Below, in pieces: positions 51,707 to 60,915 of a stretch of DNA of 64,000 bases. Source of the DNA: JAQUCI01 sp034932685. Its GTDB lineage: Bacteria; Bacillota_I; Bacilli_A; Erysipelotrichales; Erysipelotrichaceae. Under the pieces are notes generated by a model. The model did not search any database. It was not told the DNA's origin and saw nothing but the letters and a program-made list of their open reading frames with translations. The stretch covers positions 3,346 through 67,345 of the forward strand of contig JAYFOM010000015.1 of the NCBI GenBank assembly GCA_034932685.1, written 5' to 3'. The first letter of the stretch is position 1. Every line of letters begins with the position of its first letter. The position numbers were made by a program, and so were the translations under genes.

Positions 51707-53351
51707 AGTCTGAAGTTTTCAGAATTCTTCGTTTTAGATAACTTAGGATATTTTCATTTTTGATTTGAAATATCGTCTCCGGAAGTTTTAAATATGAGGT
51801 AACAAGTAGATAAACTACAATACCAACAACACCATAAATAGCAAGCTCTAAAGTGGCAAGCAAGCGCGGCTGATCAATAACATTCAGACCCAACAATCGC
51901 AATAGATAAAAACTACCATACATAGCTAATAAACCAATTATCATAAACATTATTTTAAACAATGTTGGTTTGAAATTAATTTTATACTGGCGATTAATCA
52001 TGTATAAATCCAATAAAATAATCACAATGCTACATAATGCGCTACTTGTTATAGCACCAGAATAACCAAAAAGATAAATCAGTGGAAAAAAAGCCACAAA
52101 CTTAACGATAAAGCCGATCCCCATGATAATGATATTACTCTTTCTAAGCCTGATAGCCATCATAAGACCATTTACAACTGGCGATATCGTTCCTAAAAGT
52201 GCAGTAAGAGAAGCCCATTTTAATACTTCGCCACCTAGTAAATAACTAGTTTGACTTCCATACATTACATAATAAATCTCAGTTCCAATCGCAAACAAGA
52301 AGAAACATAAAGGCAATGCCAAATACAAGACACTATCAAGTGCATCCAAAACATACCTTCTTAACATCTTGAAATCACCTTTTTCATAACAAGTTGTTAC
52401 ATAAGGCACGATCGCTACCCCAAAACCAGTAGCTAAAAACTGGGGAATAGATGTAAGTTTACCCGTAGTTAACATAACCATTGAATATAGTAACCGCGTG
52501 TTTTCAGCATTCTGCCCCGCTAAATCCATAGCACTAGCAAAGAATGTCGTATTAACGATATTAAGGCTATTACCTAAAAATGTTACTAACAAATATGGAA
52601 TAGCGAAATTGAAAAGTTCACGACCTAAAAGTCTACGCTCAGCAGTATCACTTTCTTGTTGATTAGCCAATAATTGTAGTTTATTAAGCTGTTTACGTCG
52701 AAATAAAAGAATATGAGCAATTGATATTGCAGAAGCAATAAACGCTCCACCAACAGCCCCATATACCGCCCAGATACCATCCTGTTTAAAAATCGCAACA
52801 GCAATAAATCCAAATGTTAAAAGAAACGCAATTCGCGAAAACTGTTCTAATACTTGCGATAAAGCATACGTCTTCATATCCTTTAAGCCTTGAAAAACAC
52901 CTCGATAACTACTTAGTAAAGGCACAGTAAAAAAGGCCAACGCAATGACCATTATAACATTCTTAGTTTTTTCTAAATCAGCCAAAGTAATTTGATCAGG
53001 AGTGATATAAGTAGCAATCGGTGTTGCAAAAAGCCAAACAACACCAAAAGCGATAACACCAAAACCAATCATCGTATAGTTAGCTAGTTTCTTAATATAA
53101 ACAATAGCTTTATAATCCTCTTTTAAATAATACTTTGCGACCATCGTCGCAATCGCAAACGGTAATCCCGCTAAAGAAATATTTAAAAGAATTTGATAAA
53201 TACCATAAGCATATGAGTAAAAATCAAGATTAGCCTCCGAAGCCAAAGCAGTAAAAGGGACCATGTAAAAAATCCCTAGTAATTTTGTGACAAAAATCCC
53301 AGCGGAACTAGTCAAAGCACCTAATATAAGTGTTTGTTTTTTTTGTGACAT
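51705..53351 (-). CDS. MurJ/YtgP-type lipid-linked oligosaccharide flippase
   Basis: 548 residues with about 14 membrane segments in the MOP superfamily pattern. The early G-A-L-T-S-S-A-G-I-F-V-T-K-L-L-G and the G-L-P-F-A-I-A-T-M-V-A-K segment are typical of the SpoVB/YtgP branch. YtgP can act as a lipid II flippase in streptococci, so a role in peptidoglycan export is likely but not certain. A lipoprotein gene lies 4 nt upstream. Confidence 0.85.
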   Translation of the reverse strand: MSQKKQTLILGALTSSAGIFVTKLLGIFYMVPFTALASEANLDFYSYAYGIYQILLNISLAGLPFAIATMVAKYYLKEDYKAIVYIKKLANYTMIGFGVIAFGVVWLFATPIATYITPDQITLADLEKTKNVIMVIALAFFTVPLLSSYRGVFQGLKDMKTYALSQVLEQFSRIAFLLTFGFIAVAIFKQDGIWAVYGAVGGAFIASAISIAHILLFRRKQLNKLQLLANQQESDTAERRLLGRELFNFAIPYLLVTFLGNSLNIVNTTFFASAMDLAGQNAENTRLLYSMVMLTTGKLTSIPQFLATGFGVAIVPYVTTCYEKGDFKMLRRYVLDALDSVLYLALPLCFFLFAIGTEIYYVMYGSQTSYLLGGEVLKWASLTALLGTISPVVNGLMMAIRLRKSNIIIMGIGFIVKFVAFFPLIYLFGYSGAITSSALCSIVIILLDLYMINRQYKINFKPTLFKIMFMIIGLLAMYGSFYLLRLLGLNVIDQPRLLATLELAIYGVVGIVVYLLVTSYLKLPETIFQIKNENILSYLKRRILKTSD

Positions 53352-53355
53352 ATGT

Positions 53356-53943
53356 TTACTCTTCCGTTACTTCATCAGTTACATCATCGATCACTTCATC
53401 AACTACTTCATCTTCAACATCATTAGTTAATGGCGTTTGACTCATATAATCGATTGTTATGTTAAAATACTCCTTTGTTTCTTCAACTTTCGAATAATCT
53501 TTCCATACAATTCTTATTTTCAGATTTACGATTGGCTTATCAGTTAGCCCACTAATCACCAACCCCTTAACATAACCCAAATCCTTATTGATTTGATATG
53601 GCACCATATTGAATTCTTCATCATCAAAAATACCAATACTAGGCATCATTTTATCAGCTAAACTAAAATCAACATTATTCTCGACTGCCATTATTTTAAT
53701 ATCGTACATGGCAATTTTGGGATTATCAATAATGATATCATAACGATACTGCTGATCACTGATCTTAGCCATGACAACCTGCAAATCATAATAATTAGCA
53801 ACCGCATTGAAAGTGTCATTATCGGTGATTGTTTGATATATATATGCATAGTTCTCAAGTTTAATCTTATCTATAGAATCGCTCTTGCTTGCGCAACCAC
53901 CTAAAAACACAACAAATATGATCATGATCAAAATCTTACGCAT
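53356..53943 (-). CDS. lipoprotein of unknown function
   Basis: 195 residues. A signal peptide with lipobox L-G-G-C (cysteine at about residue 17) is followed by a beta-rich region. The last 20 residues form a run of Asp, Glu and Val (D-E-V-V-D-E-V-I-D-D-V type repeats). Function not recognised. Promoter TATAAT and a GAGGTG Shine-Dalgarno lie upstream; it is cotranscribed with the flippase gene, so an envelope role is plausible. Confidence 0.7.
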   Translation of the reverse strand: MRKILIMIIFVVFLGGCASKSDSIDKIKLENYAYIYQTITDNDTFNAVANYYDLQVVMAKISDQQYRYDIIIDNPKIAMYDIKIMAVENNVDFSLADKMMPSIGIFDDEEFNMVPYQINKDLGYVKGLVISGLTDKPIVNLKIRIVWKDYSKVEETKEYFNITIDYMSQTPLTNDVEDEVVDEVIDDVTDEVTEE

Positions 53944-54061
53944 ATCAACACCTCTATGGTATTATAGCATATTTATATTTTCATACACTCTAATTTCAGT
54001 TTTATCTAATGTTATAATAAAGGTTATGGTAGAATATAATGTATTAAAAAGGTAGTGTGCG

Positions 54062-55213
54062 ATGAGATACTTTATACCCCAAATTAGAACCGGGATCTTA
54101 CTCTTTCCCTTTATTGCCTTATTCATCACGATTCCATACATGGTAAGTCAATATCGAAAATATGGTTCTATTGTTATGATCAGAACATTGATCATTTATT
54201 CTTTTGTCTTTTACTTACTGTGCTGTTATTTGTTGGTAATACTTCCTTTACCATCTTTTGAAACGGTTGAGCAGATGAAAGTCATAACCCCTCAACTCAC
54301 TCCTTTTATGTTCGTTAATGATTTTATTATGAAATCAAAGTTTGTATGGCAAGATCCAAGTACTTATATTGATGCTTTGCTTTCATCTTCTTTTACAACG
54401 GTGTTTTTTAATATTGTACTGTTTATGCCTTTTGGCATTTACCTTCGTTACTATTTTAAAAGATCGTGGTTTCAAGTTTTAACTCTTACATTTTTATTAA
54501 CGCTATTCTTTGAATTAACACAATTAAGTGGATTGTATGGTATTTACCCAAAAGCTTACCGTATTTTCGACATTGACGACCTTATCACTAATACTTTTGG
54601 TGGAATGTTAGGATACTTGATCACACCGATGTTTAGTTTCTTCTTACCAAAGCGCGAGAGTATTGATCAAAAAGCATATCAAAAAGGTACGATCGTTAGT
54701 TACCCTCGCCGTATACTTGCTATTATCATTGATTGGAGTTGTATCTTTTTATTGATCATCTTCAGCGATTTGCTATTTGATATACCAAGTATACTTTCAT
54801 TACTTTCAATCAATGTTAGTTCGTACTTCATCCTTTATGCTTTAGCTGTTATACTAGTTTTTGTGATTATACCAACATTTGCTAATGGTTATACGTTGGG
54901 CAAATATATGGTTAGAATAAAAATCATCACGATTGAAGAAACTAAAACACCATTTTATTACTATCTTTATCGTTATGGTTTGCTTTACTTTGTAATTTTA
55001 CCTGCTCCATTTACGATAATCGGTTTATTATCATTGATGAGTAAGCAACACTACTTGATAAATATTATCTTGATGTTTGTCATCATATTTATAGCACTGG
55101 TCTTCGTGCTTGCTGTGATTCATTTCTTTATGGCCATTCTCAGTAAAAATCGCTTATTAAGTTATGAAATTATGAGCAAGACTAAAAATATCAGCACAAT
55201 AAAAATCGAATAA
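54062..55213 (+). CDS. VanZ-RDD domain fusion membrane protein
   Basis: 383 residues. The N-terminal half (about 1-195) is VanZ-like, with four or five membrane segments and F-F-E-L-T-Q-L near 160 followed by F-D-I-D-D-L-I-T-N-T-F-G-G near 178-190. The C-terminal half (about 215-375) is an RDD domain beginning P-R-R-I-L-A-I-I-I-D-W with G-K-Y-M-V-R-I-K. VanZ proteins give low-level teicoplanin or lipoglycopeptide tolerance in some species; RDD function is unclear. Plus strand, own promoter (TATAAT at 54035-54040) and AAGG Shine-Dalgarno. Confidence 0.85.
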   Translation: MRYFIPQIRTGILLFPFIALFITIPYMVSQYRKYGSIVMIRTLIIYSFVFYLLCCYLLVILPLPSFETVEQMKVITPQLTPFMFVNDFIMKSKFVWQDPSTYIDALLSSSFTTVFFNIVLFMPFGIYLRYYFKRSWFQVLTLTFLLTLFFELTQLSGLYGIYPKAYRIFDIDDLITNTFGGMLGYLITPMFSFFLPKRESIDQKAYQKGTIVSYPRRILAIIIDWSCIFLLIIFSDLLFDIPSILSLLSINVSSYFILYALAVILVFVIIPTFANGYTLGKYMVRIKIITIEETKTPFYYYLYRYGLLYFVILPAPFTIIGLLSLMSKQHYLINIILMFVIIFIALVFVLAVIHFFMAILSKNRLLSYEIMSKTKNISTIKIE

Positions 55214-55236
55214 AAACAAGCTTGCGCTTGTTTTAG
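55213..55236. terminator. bidirectional terminator between the VanZ-RDD gene and tyrS
   Basis: AAAACAAGC (55213-55221), TTGC loop, GCTTGTTTT (55226-55234). It serves two converging genes. Confidence 0.83.
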
Positions 55237-56483
55237 ATAAAACTTATAACATAATAGTATTTCTTACCTTTTTTTATTACTGTCAGTTCTTGATCAATTG
55301 CGTCTTCTTTTTTTATGATCATACTTGGATCATTAACTTTAATGCCATTAACGGTGATTGAGTTGTTATTTATTAGTTCACGAGCCGCTCTTTTACTTTC
55401 GGCAATCTTTGCTAGAATAAGTATTTCAGTAAGATCATGACCACTTTCAACTTCCGTTTTTGGTGCATCATACAATCCATCTTTGAGCTCTGAAGCACTT
55501 AATTGTGAAATATCACCACCAAACAAAGTATCAGTGATCTTTAAGGCTGTTTTTAATCCTTCTTCTTCATGAACTAACAATGTTAATTCTTCAGCTAACG
55601 CTTTTTGAGCAATTCGCAAATGAGGATTAGCGTTTTGTTGCTGTGCTAGTTCATTGATCACTTCAGGTGTCTTAAATGATAAGCGTTTTAAATAGTCTAT
55701 AACATCACTATCAGGAGTATTTAACCAGAATTGATAAAACTCATAACTGTTTGTTTTTTGTGGATCTAACCAAACACTCTTTCCACCTTCACTTTTACCA
55801 AATTTGCTACCATCATTACGGGTTATCAATGGACTGGTAACACCATAAACTTTGGCTTCGGGTTTAACTTTTCTGATCAATTCACATCCAGAAGTTAGAT
55901 TACCCCATTGATCACTTCCACCAATTTGTAGCTCACAATTGTAGTTTTCATATAAATGCAAGAAATCGGCAGCTTGTAATATCGTGTAAGTGAACTCGGT
56001 AAATGAAATTCCAGTTTCAAGTCTTGATGATACAATATCTTTATTTATCATATAGTTGATATTAAAGTACTTACCATAATCTCTTAAAAACTCCAAGATT
56101 CCAATCTTTGAAAGCCAATCATGATTATTCACCATGATTGCTTTATTGCTGGCTTTGAAATCTAAAAGTTTAGCAAGTTGTACTTTAATTGCTTCAGCAT
56201 TGTTAGCTATTGTTTCTAAAGACTGTAAAGCTCTTTCAGTTGTAGGCCTAGGATCACCAACCATAGCTGTCGCTCCACCACATAAAGCAATCGGTTGATG
56301 ACCATTAAGTTGATATCTTCTAAGCAACAATAATTGCTGCAAATGACCAACATGTAAAGAATCACCTGTTGGATCAAAACCACAATAGCAAGTTATTGGT
56401 TTATTCAATCTTGCATTAAGTCCTTCATCATCTGTAACATCTTTCACAAGGCCACGCCATTTTAATTCTTCATAAAAGTTCAT
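55233..56483 (-). CDS. tyrS: tyrosyl-tRNA synthetase
   Basis: 416 residues, class I. H-V-G-H at about 44-47 (HIGH motif), K-F-G-K-S (KMSKS equivalent) near 232, Y-x-x-x-Q-A-A-D-F tyrosine-pocket region near 175-185, and a C-terminal S4-like domain. Transcription is governed by a T-box with UAC specifier. Confidence 0.97.
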   Translation of the reverse strand: MNFYEELKWRGLVKDVTDDEGLNARLNKPITCYCGFDPTGDSLHVGHLQQLLLLRRYQLNGHQPIALCGGATAMVGDPRPTTERALQSLETIANNAEAIKVQLAKLLDFKASNKAIMVNNHDWLSKIGILEFLRDYGKYFNINYMINKDIVSSRLETGISFTEFTYTILQAADFLHLYENYNCELQIGGSDQWGNLTSGCELIRKVKPEAKVYGVTSPLITRNDGSKFGKSEGGKSVWLDPQKTNSYEFYQFWLNTPDSDVIDYLKRLSFKTPEVINELAQQQNANPHLRIAQKALAEELTLLVHEEEGLKTALKITDTLFGGDISQLSASELKDGLYDAPKTEVESGHDLTEILILAKIAESKRAARELINNNSITVNGIKVNDPSMIIKKEDAIDQELTVIKKGKKYYYVISFI

Positions 56484-56699
56484 ATTAGCTCCTTTGGTAA
56501 ATAAAAAAGCGTCGATAAGGACGCTTAACGTGTTACCACCTTAATTTCATATCAAAGATATGCTCAAATCCGTTAACGCCGGTTACGGTCATATTTTTTT
56601 TATGACTGCTCCAAGTTGTATTCATCTTTCTATGACCAATCGTTTGCACCAACCACGACTTCTCTTAGGTATATTAAGATTACTATTTCTTTTCATCGC
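56484..56699 (-). promoter_or_regulatory. tyrosine T-box leader of tyrS
   Basis: The specifier-loop sequence GAA-UAC-A has the Tyr codon UAC at 56620-56618. The T-box reads T-G-G-T-A-A-C-A-C-G (56538-56529), deviating from the usual T-G-G-T-A-C-C-G-C-G. The terminator stem AGCGTC/GACGCT (56525-56508) ends in six Ts. TTAACG upstream can pair with CGTTAA after the T-box as the antiterminator, excluding the terminator stem. Confidence 0.9.
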
Positions 56700-56705
56700 T
56701 TCATT

Positions 56706-56735
56706 ATTATAATTAAATCTACTAAGTTTTGTCAA
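56706..56735 (-). promoter_or_regulatory. promoter of the tyrS T-box transcript
   Basis: TTGACA (56735-56730), 18 bp, TATAAT (56711-56706), just beyond the ccpA stop codon. Confidence 0.82.
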
Positions 56736-56739
56736 ATCA

Positions 56740-57726
56740 CTACTTTGTTGTTTGTCTTGGGGTAAAAACATAACTCAACTCAATTGGTTTCTCTTCATTG
56801 TCGTTATGTAACATTTTAGTGATCACCCTCATCGCAACTGCTCCAAGATCATAGCTGGGAATAAAGAAACTAGATAACTGTGGTCTAACCATCGAATTAT
56901 ACTTAGTATCAATCAAGCAAATGACTTCCATTTTACCTGGAATATCAATACCTATTTCCTTAGCAGCATTAATACATGCCATCGCTTGAGAATCACGATT
57001 AGTTAATACCAAACTATGGGTATGATCTTTTAGATAATCACTTAGGAATTCATAAGAACTACGATACTGTGGTGGTATTTCAAGTAGACCATTAAACTGT
57101 TTACCGTGCTTTTCAAACGCCTTACTAGCACCAGCCACCATCTTTTGAATAGAATTACGATTTTTTCTATCTTCAATGATTACAATATCATCAATCCCCT
57201 TAAACAAATAGCTATCAACAACTTCATTGATTGCTTCTTCAATATTTACATAAACCGAACTTATCTTTTCTTTAGCTGCTTTGTTACCAATTATTACAAT
57301 TGGTATCTCATATTTGGTCAGTGTTGACAGTTCATTTTCTTGTAATTTATCACTGTAAATCACAACGCCATCAACTCGTGATTTGATGATATTTTCAACT
57401 ACTTCATTAATTTCAGAGATACCCTCAGTAACTGTATGTAGCATGATATTGTACTTATATATCTTGGCAACATCAAGTAAACCATTGATAATTTGTCCGG
57501 TGTAGGTAAAACTTGCTTCAGGAATTACTAAACCAATGATTGTTGTTTTCTTAAGTGCTAAACCTTGAGCAATAGCGTTTGGTTTATATCCTAGTTTTTC
57601 AATAGCAGCTTGAACCCGATCTCTTGTGTCAGCGCGAACAATCTCAACACCGTTAATCACTCGACTAACCGTTGCCAAAGATACATTAGCTTCATTAGCT
57701 ACATCGTAAATTGTTACTCTTTTCAT
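56740..57726 (-). CDS. ccpA: LacI-family regulator, CcpA-type
   Basis: 328 residues. The N-terminal helix-turn-helix T-I-Y-D-V-A-N-E-A-N-V-S-L-A-T-V-S-R-V is close to the CcpA consensus, with the L-A hinge helix at about 55-57, then a periplasmic-binding-protein-like effector domain. Its position between tyrS and ytxH-ytxG-murC is the Bacillus ccpA locus, which supports carbon-catabolite control over a sugar-specific role. Cotranscribed with the two genes upstream. Confidence 0.82.
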   Translation of the reverse strand: MKRVTIYDVANEANVSLATVSRVINGVEIVRADTRDRVQAAIEKLGYKPNAIAQGLALKKTTIIGLVIPEASFTYTGQIINGLLDVAKIYKYNIMLHTVTEGISEINEVVENIIKSRVDGVVIYSDKLQENELSTLTKYEIPIVIIGNKAAKEKISSVYVNIEEAINEVVDSYLFKGIDDIVIIEDRKNRNSIQKMVAGASKAFEKHGKQFNGLLEIPPQYRSSYEFLSDYLKDHTHSLVLTNRDSQAMACINAAKEIGIDIPGKMEVICLIDTKYNSMVRPQLSSFFIPSYDLGAVAMRVITKMLHNDNEEKPIELSYVFTPRQTTK

Positions 57727-57738
57727 TAGTACCTCCGC

Positions 57739-58374
57739 TTATTTCTCTGTACTATCGGTAGTCTCTTCAGTTTCAACCGTCACTTCTTCAGGACTTAGCC
57801 AATCCTCCAACTTATCATATGCTTTACCTGCAACATCAAGTGTTGCGGCCTTAGCTTTAACGATACCTTCTTTTACTTTTGGATTTTCAGTAATATCATC
57901 AAATACATTTTTGATAACTGATGCCGATTTCTTGGCAATATTGATCGTAACACCTTTAACGATATTCAATGTTTCCATCAGTTCTTCATTTTCTTTGATT
58001 GAACCTACTACTTTACTACCAGCATTTACAGCTTGTTCTTTTGTCTTTTCCCAACCTTCTTTGATCTCTGGGTTGTTTTTAAGTTCAACGATCTTATTTT
58101 TACCTTCCGTTATCAAATTATTGGTCAACTTTTTGATTGCTTCACTAAATTCAATGAATTTCTCACTTTCAGTGATTTCTTCATACTTTAAAGCAACTTG
58201 ATCGATCAAGGTCTTTATCGCTTCTATGGTATCATCGGCTATTTTTTCAGCTGACAATCTAGTCTTTTCATCACTATCCTTAACATCTTCTTTGGCAACC
58301 AAAGCGAATTCCTCAGCTTTTTCGTTTAACTCACTGACTACATCTTCTAAGGGTTTTTTTTCATTATTGGACAT
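57739..58374 (-). CDS. YtxH-position amphipathic helical protein
   Basis: 211 residues, almost all charged helix, with repeated N-P-x-I-K-E-G-x-x-K and N-P-K-V-K-E-G segments about 65 residues apart. No membrane segment, unlike typical YtxH, so it is linked to that family mainly by location. Acidic C terminus rich in Glu and Thr. It may lie on the membrane surface or act in stress protection; unknown. Overlaps the DUF948 gene by 11 nt with AAGGAGG upstream. Confidence 0.6.
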   Translation of the reverse strand: MSNNEKKPLEDVVSELNEKAEEFALVAKEDVKDSDEKTRLSAEKIADDTIEAIKTLIDQVALKYEEITESEKFIEFSEAIKKLTNNLITEGKNKIVELKNNPEIKEGWEKTKEQAVNAGSKVVGSIKENEELMETLNIVKGVTINIAKKSASVIKNVFDDITENPKVKEGIVKAKAATLDVAGKAYDKLEDWLSPEEVTVETEETTDSTEK

Positions 58375-58756
58375 CAGTATCTTCCTCCTTATTTATTACG
58401 ATACTCACTTCATCCTTATTATCTTTTCTTAATATTTCTTCAAGCCAAGCCTTTATCCTGGCTATGTTTTCAACGATAAAATCAATTAATTCCTTAAAGG
58501 CTTTTTTACCGTAATCGTGAACTGTATCTATTGTATGACTAATTGTAACAACCGTGTTTAGTGGAACTTGCAATTGCTGAAGACTTTTATCAACAGTATC
58601 GATCGTACTATTTACTTTTGTTAATGATGCGTTTAAGTTATTGACAAATGTGATCATCTTACGCAATAACACAAAAAGAAATATCAATGCGACACATCCA
58701 AGTACCGGTAGTAATTTTTGGCTGATATCAGCTAATATTACCAATAGTTCATCCAT
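58364..58756 (-). CDS. DUF948 family membrane-anchored protein (YtxG-like)
   Basis: 130 residues: an N-terminal membrane segment (about 15-33) and a coiled region with L-N-A-S-L-T-K-V-N-S-T-I-D, typical of DUF948. In Bacillus ytxG lies between murC and ytxH, as here, and is linked to general stress. First gene of the ytxG-ytxH-ccpA unit. Confidence 0.8.
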   Translation of the reverse strand: MDELLVILADISQKLLPVLGCVALIFLFVLLRKMITFVNNLNASLTKVNSTIDTVDKSLQQLQVPLNTVVTISHTIDTVHDYGKKAFKELIDFIVENIARIKAWLEEILRKDNKDEVSIVINKEEDTDVQ

Positions 58757-58774
58757 TAGTTCACCTCTGTTTTA

Positions 58775-58803
58775 ATTATAGACTTCTATGAAAATATTTT
58801 CAA
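58775..58803 (-). promoter_or_regulatory. promoter of ytxG-ytxH-ccpA, overlapping the murC stop
   Basis: TTGAAA (58803-58798), 17 bp, TATAAT (58780-58775). The TGA of the murC stop (58802-58800) is part of the -35. Confidence 0.82.
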
Positions 58804-60107
58804 CGCTTTTGATTGTCCTTTACAAGGTTACTTAGTCCATATATGTCTTTACTAGACATAAAAAGATAGACTGCAGGTCCCATTTCAGCTAATAGTGCAG
58901 CATCATTCGCATTTTCATCAACAACAAACGACCCAGGTATGCGATCTTGTAGATATGTTATATCAATATCAATACCATCCTCTTTATCATCAATTGATGT
59001 GAAAGGACATAAGCAAACCACATCCGCAATACTTAATGTCTTCGCAAATTCATCCGCAAAATGATATACTCGTGAAACTCGATGCGGTTTAAATATAGCG
59101 ATAATTTTACGATTGGGATAACGAGTTTTTGCTGCTCTGATAGTAACTGCTATTTCTGTTGGATGATGAGCATAATCATCAATAAAGATATTATCACCAA
59201 TCTCTTCGATCACAAATCTTCTTTTAACACCTTTAAATGAAGCTAAACCATCATTGATGATCAAAGGGTCTTTATTGAGTAATATCCCTGTTGTGATAAC
59301 TGCTAAGCTGTTCCAAAGCAAATGCCGACCAACAAATGGTAGATCAAAACTACCAAAAAGTTTATTCTGATAAATAACATCAAAACGCATATGATCAACA
59401 GCCTCAAATATGTTGACAGCTCTTACATCATTATCAGGATTTTCACCATAATAATAATGCGCTTTCTCAATATTAAGCGCTCTGACTTTTACATCATCAC
59501 CAAATAGAATCAATCCTTTTTTTACTTGCTGAGATAATTGCTCATATGCCAAAGCGTAATCTTCTTCGCTTTTAAAATAATCGACATGATCAATATCAAC
59601 ATTAGTAATGATAGCGTAATCTGGTTTATAAGCTAAGAAATGACGTTGATATTCATCAGCTTCAATGACCATGTTTTGCGCATTATCGTCAATGTGTCCA
59701 CTACCATCACCTATTAAATATCCAACTGGACTATCATAGCCCAACATCGCAGCTAACATACCAGTAGTGGTAGTTTTTCCATGTGATCCAGCTACCGCAA
59801 AACTCTGATAATTACTTATGAACTCACCTAAAAAGTCATGATAATGCCAACTTGTGATATCATTGTGTTGTTTTAAAGCACTAACTTCACAAAAATCATC
59901 TTTAAAAGCATTACCGATGATTACTTTCATGCCGTCTTTAATGTTGTTTGCATCAAACGGAAATATCGCTATATTTCTTTTACGTAGTTCTTCTTCTGTA
60001 AAAAAGTGACGATCTAAATCAGAACCACATACCTCATGACCCAAATCATACAAAATACATGCTAGAGCAGCCATTCCTGCTCCTTTTATTCCAATGAAAT
60101 AATACAT
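58800..60107 (-). CDS. murC: UDP-N-acetylmuramate--L-alanine ligase
   Basis: First amino-acid ligase of the peptidoglycan stem peptide. About 435 residues with G-I-K-G-A-G-M-A-A-L-A near the start, ATP loop G-S-H-G-K-T-T-T-T-G at 107-116, E-A-D-E-Y and the D-D-Y-A-H-H-P-T-E motif. The ATG at 60107 has GGGG 8 nt upstream. Its presence rules out a wall-less mollicute. Confidence 0.95.
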   Translation of the reverse strand: MYYFIGIKGAGMAALACILYDLGHEVCGSDLDRHFFTEEELRKRNIAIFPFDANNIKDGMKVIIGNAFKDDFCEVSALKQHNDITSWHYHDFLGEFISNYQSFAVAGSHGKTTTTGMLAAMLGYDSPVGYLIGDGSGHIDDNAQNMVIEADEYQRHFLAYKPDYAIITNVDIDHVDYFKSEEDYALAYEQLSQQVKKGLILFGDDVKVRALNIEKAHYYYGENPDNDVRAVNIFEAVDHMRFDVIYQNKLFGSFDLPFVGRHLLWNSLAVITTGILLNKDPLIINDGLASFKGVKRRFVIEEIGDNIFIDDYAHHPTEIAVTIRAAKTRYPNRKIIAIFKPHRVSRVYHFADEFAKTLSIADVVCLCPFTSIDDKEDGIDIDITYLQDRIPGSFVVDENANDAALLAEMGPAVYLFMSSKDIYGLSNLVKDNQKR

Positions 60108-60118
60108 ACTGATCACCC

Positions 60119-60898
60119 CTAAAAGTCAAACAAGCTAGGTTGGTTGTCGACTTCAAATTTCTCTTCTTCACTTAAATCTGATTTATGTAAAACACTTTTT
60201 TTATCTTGTTGCGCTGTTTCATCTTTTGTTTTACTGCTAACTTCCTCTTCTGGAATTGTTTTAGTCTTTATCTCACTATTTGAAATTGTTTCAATTACTT
60301 CATTAATTATTTCTTGATCTTTATTGTACAAATTTTCAGTTATTGCTTGATCATCAATTTCACTAATTCCTTCATCAAAATCATCCTTAATCATCTCTGC
60401 AAGATCAATATTCACAATTGGTATCTGTTGATCATCTATCACACTTACTTTACTAATTTTTGATTGGATATCTAATCCATATATTGGTGATATTATCGTT
60501 CCAATTGCACTTGTGTTTTTAATTGCGTTTACACTTGGTTTATACTCCGTCTTCTTTGGTTGATGTTTTTCATCAACACCAAACATCGGACTTATAATCG
60601 GAGTAAATTGATAGTCTTTATCTTCATATCCTACGTATTCAATACTTGGTTGCTCATTTTTCGTTGCTTTAACATCGTCAATAAAGATTCTTTTTTTCTC
60701 TTCTTTCTTGATAGATATATCTTGATCAGATATACTATCCTCTTTTTTGACTTCACTTTTAACATTCAACTTTTCAGGTTCAATAAGAACTTTCTTTGAA
60801 AGCTCTTCTGCCACCGGTTTTTCAACCTCTTCTTCTTTATGTTCTTCAATAATCTCTTCTTCAACATCGAAGAATAAATCAATAAACCACCTCAGCAT
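60119..60898 (-). CDS. disordered acidic protein with a repeated I-I-S-P motif
   Basis: 259 residues. A short hydrophobic N terminus (W-F-I-D-L-F-F) leads into a long low-complexity Glu/Lys region. Two copies of I-I-S-P-x-(F/Y)-G-x-D occur at about 101-109 and 135-143, exactly 34 residues apart; the C terminus is acidic again. No enzyme domain is seen. It lies 11 nt upstream of murC with an AGGAG Shine-Dalgarno, so it probably acts in wall synthesis or division as a scaffold; this is inference. Family not recognised with certainty. Confidence 0.6.
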   Translation of the reverse strand: MLRWFIDLFFDVEEEIIEEHKEEEVEKPVAEELSKKVLIEPEKLNVKSEVKKEDSISDQDISIKKEEKKRIFIDDVKATKNEQPSIEYVGYEDKDYQFTPIISPMFGVDEKHQPKKTEYKPSVNAIKNTSAIGTIISPIYGLDIQSKISKVSVIDDQQIPIVNIDLAEMIKDDFDEGISEIDDQAITENLYNKDQEIINEVIETISNSEIKTKTIPEEEVSSKTKDETAQQDKKSVLHKSDLSEEEKFEVDNQPSLFDF

Positions 60899-60915
60899 TG
60901 GTATCTCCTGTCTAG

